NCBI GenBank assembly: GCA_905397405.1
Contig: CAJPVJ010000421.1
Coordinates: 1-25,737, forward strand
Direction: 5' to 3'
Source: Oppiella nova
Lineage: Eukaryota > Arthropoda > Arachnida > Sarcoptiformes > Oppiidae
DNA length: 25,737 nt
Shown: positions 25,628 through 25,737 of the stretch, piece by piece
Numbering within the stretch: the first letter of the stretch is position 1
How the letters are laid out: every line of letters begins with the position of its first letter
Notes under the pieces: model-generated
Database searches by the model: none
What the model saw: the letters and a program-made list of their open reading frames with translations, nothing else
What the model was told of the DNA's origin: nothing
Program-made: the position numbers and the translations under genes

Positions 25628-25737
25628 CTATTTCCCTAATATAATTAGATATATGAGCAATTACATAGAGATTTTATAGTTTTTACTGAAATAGATTGAA
25701 TAAATTCAACTACGGCACATTCAAGTTTAGTTAAACA
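25628..25737 (-). mobile_element. IS630 copy, cut by window end
   Basis: Begins after TA 25626-25627 with the same terminal repeat as the copy at 19410 except one base (CTATTTCCC for CCATTTCCC), then matches its first 110 bases, including the end of the transposase gene on the minus strand. It continues beyond the window, so completeness is unknown. The 173 bases before it (25455-25627) show no gene. Confidence 0.85.

Noticed and set aside
1-25737. tRNA or rRNA genes
   Set aside because: No cloverleaf-like GC-rich segments with T-arm consensus or rRNA-like blocks were recognised by eye; a covariance search would settle it.

Overview
The window is strongly AT-rich, and its gene content points to a Rickettsia-like intracellular bacterium (Rickettsiales). 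The indicators are a decayed metK, decayed Ti-type TraA/toprim/Rpn genes of the kind found in Rickettsiales amplified genetic elements (RAGE), several copies of one IS630-type insertion sequence, a palindromic interspersed element, and very large genes with eukaryote-directed enzyme domains. The species cannot be named from the sequence alone.

Layout. Bases 1-597 hold a strong stem-loop, two short unrecognised open frames and candidate promoters. Bases 598-16873 hold three long intact genes on the + strand. (1) An 865-aa TPR/coiled-coil protein ends in a CE-clan (Ulp1-like) cysteine protease domain. (2) A 2996-aa protein has, in order, an OTU-like domain, a CE-clan protease domain, a SecA-like ATPase module, a latrotoxin C-terminal-like hydrophobic domain, a papain-like candidate domain, an unrecognised domain, a second CE-clan protease domain and a TPR-like tail. 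(3) A 1503-aa partial paralogue has the SecA-like ATPase module, an apparently dead CE-like remnant and a short latrotoxin-CTD-like segment. They are followed by an AmpD-like amidase gene (17196-18164).

Bases 18165-25737 are a graveyard: an IS6-type transposase remnant, a 5'-truncated and frameshifted metK, an IS630 end fragment, a palindromic repeat, a 1105-bp IS630 element with TA flanks and a frameshifted transposase, a frameshifted traA/toprim remnant, a split Rpn nuclease gene, a second IS630 fragment joined to an rsmE 3' fragment, a frameshifted unknown gene, and a fourth IS630 copy running off the window end. An N inside a perfect 32-bp direct repeat near 22763 looks like an assembly join.

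How the genes may work together. The three large genes lie head to tail (gaps of 133 and 42 bases) and share domains. They read as one modular effector or toxin locus aimed at host ubiquitin/SUMO signalling, with a SecA-type motor and a membrane-active domain in the same polypeptides. That they stay open over about 16 kb while neighbouring genes are broken suggests selection or recent arrival. Roles in host manipulation, including reproductive parasitism, are inference from family knowledge; nothing here proves them.
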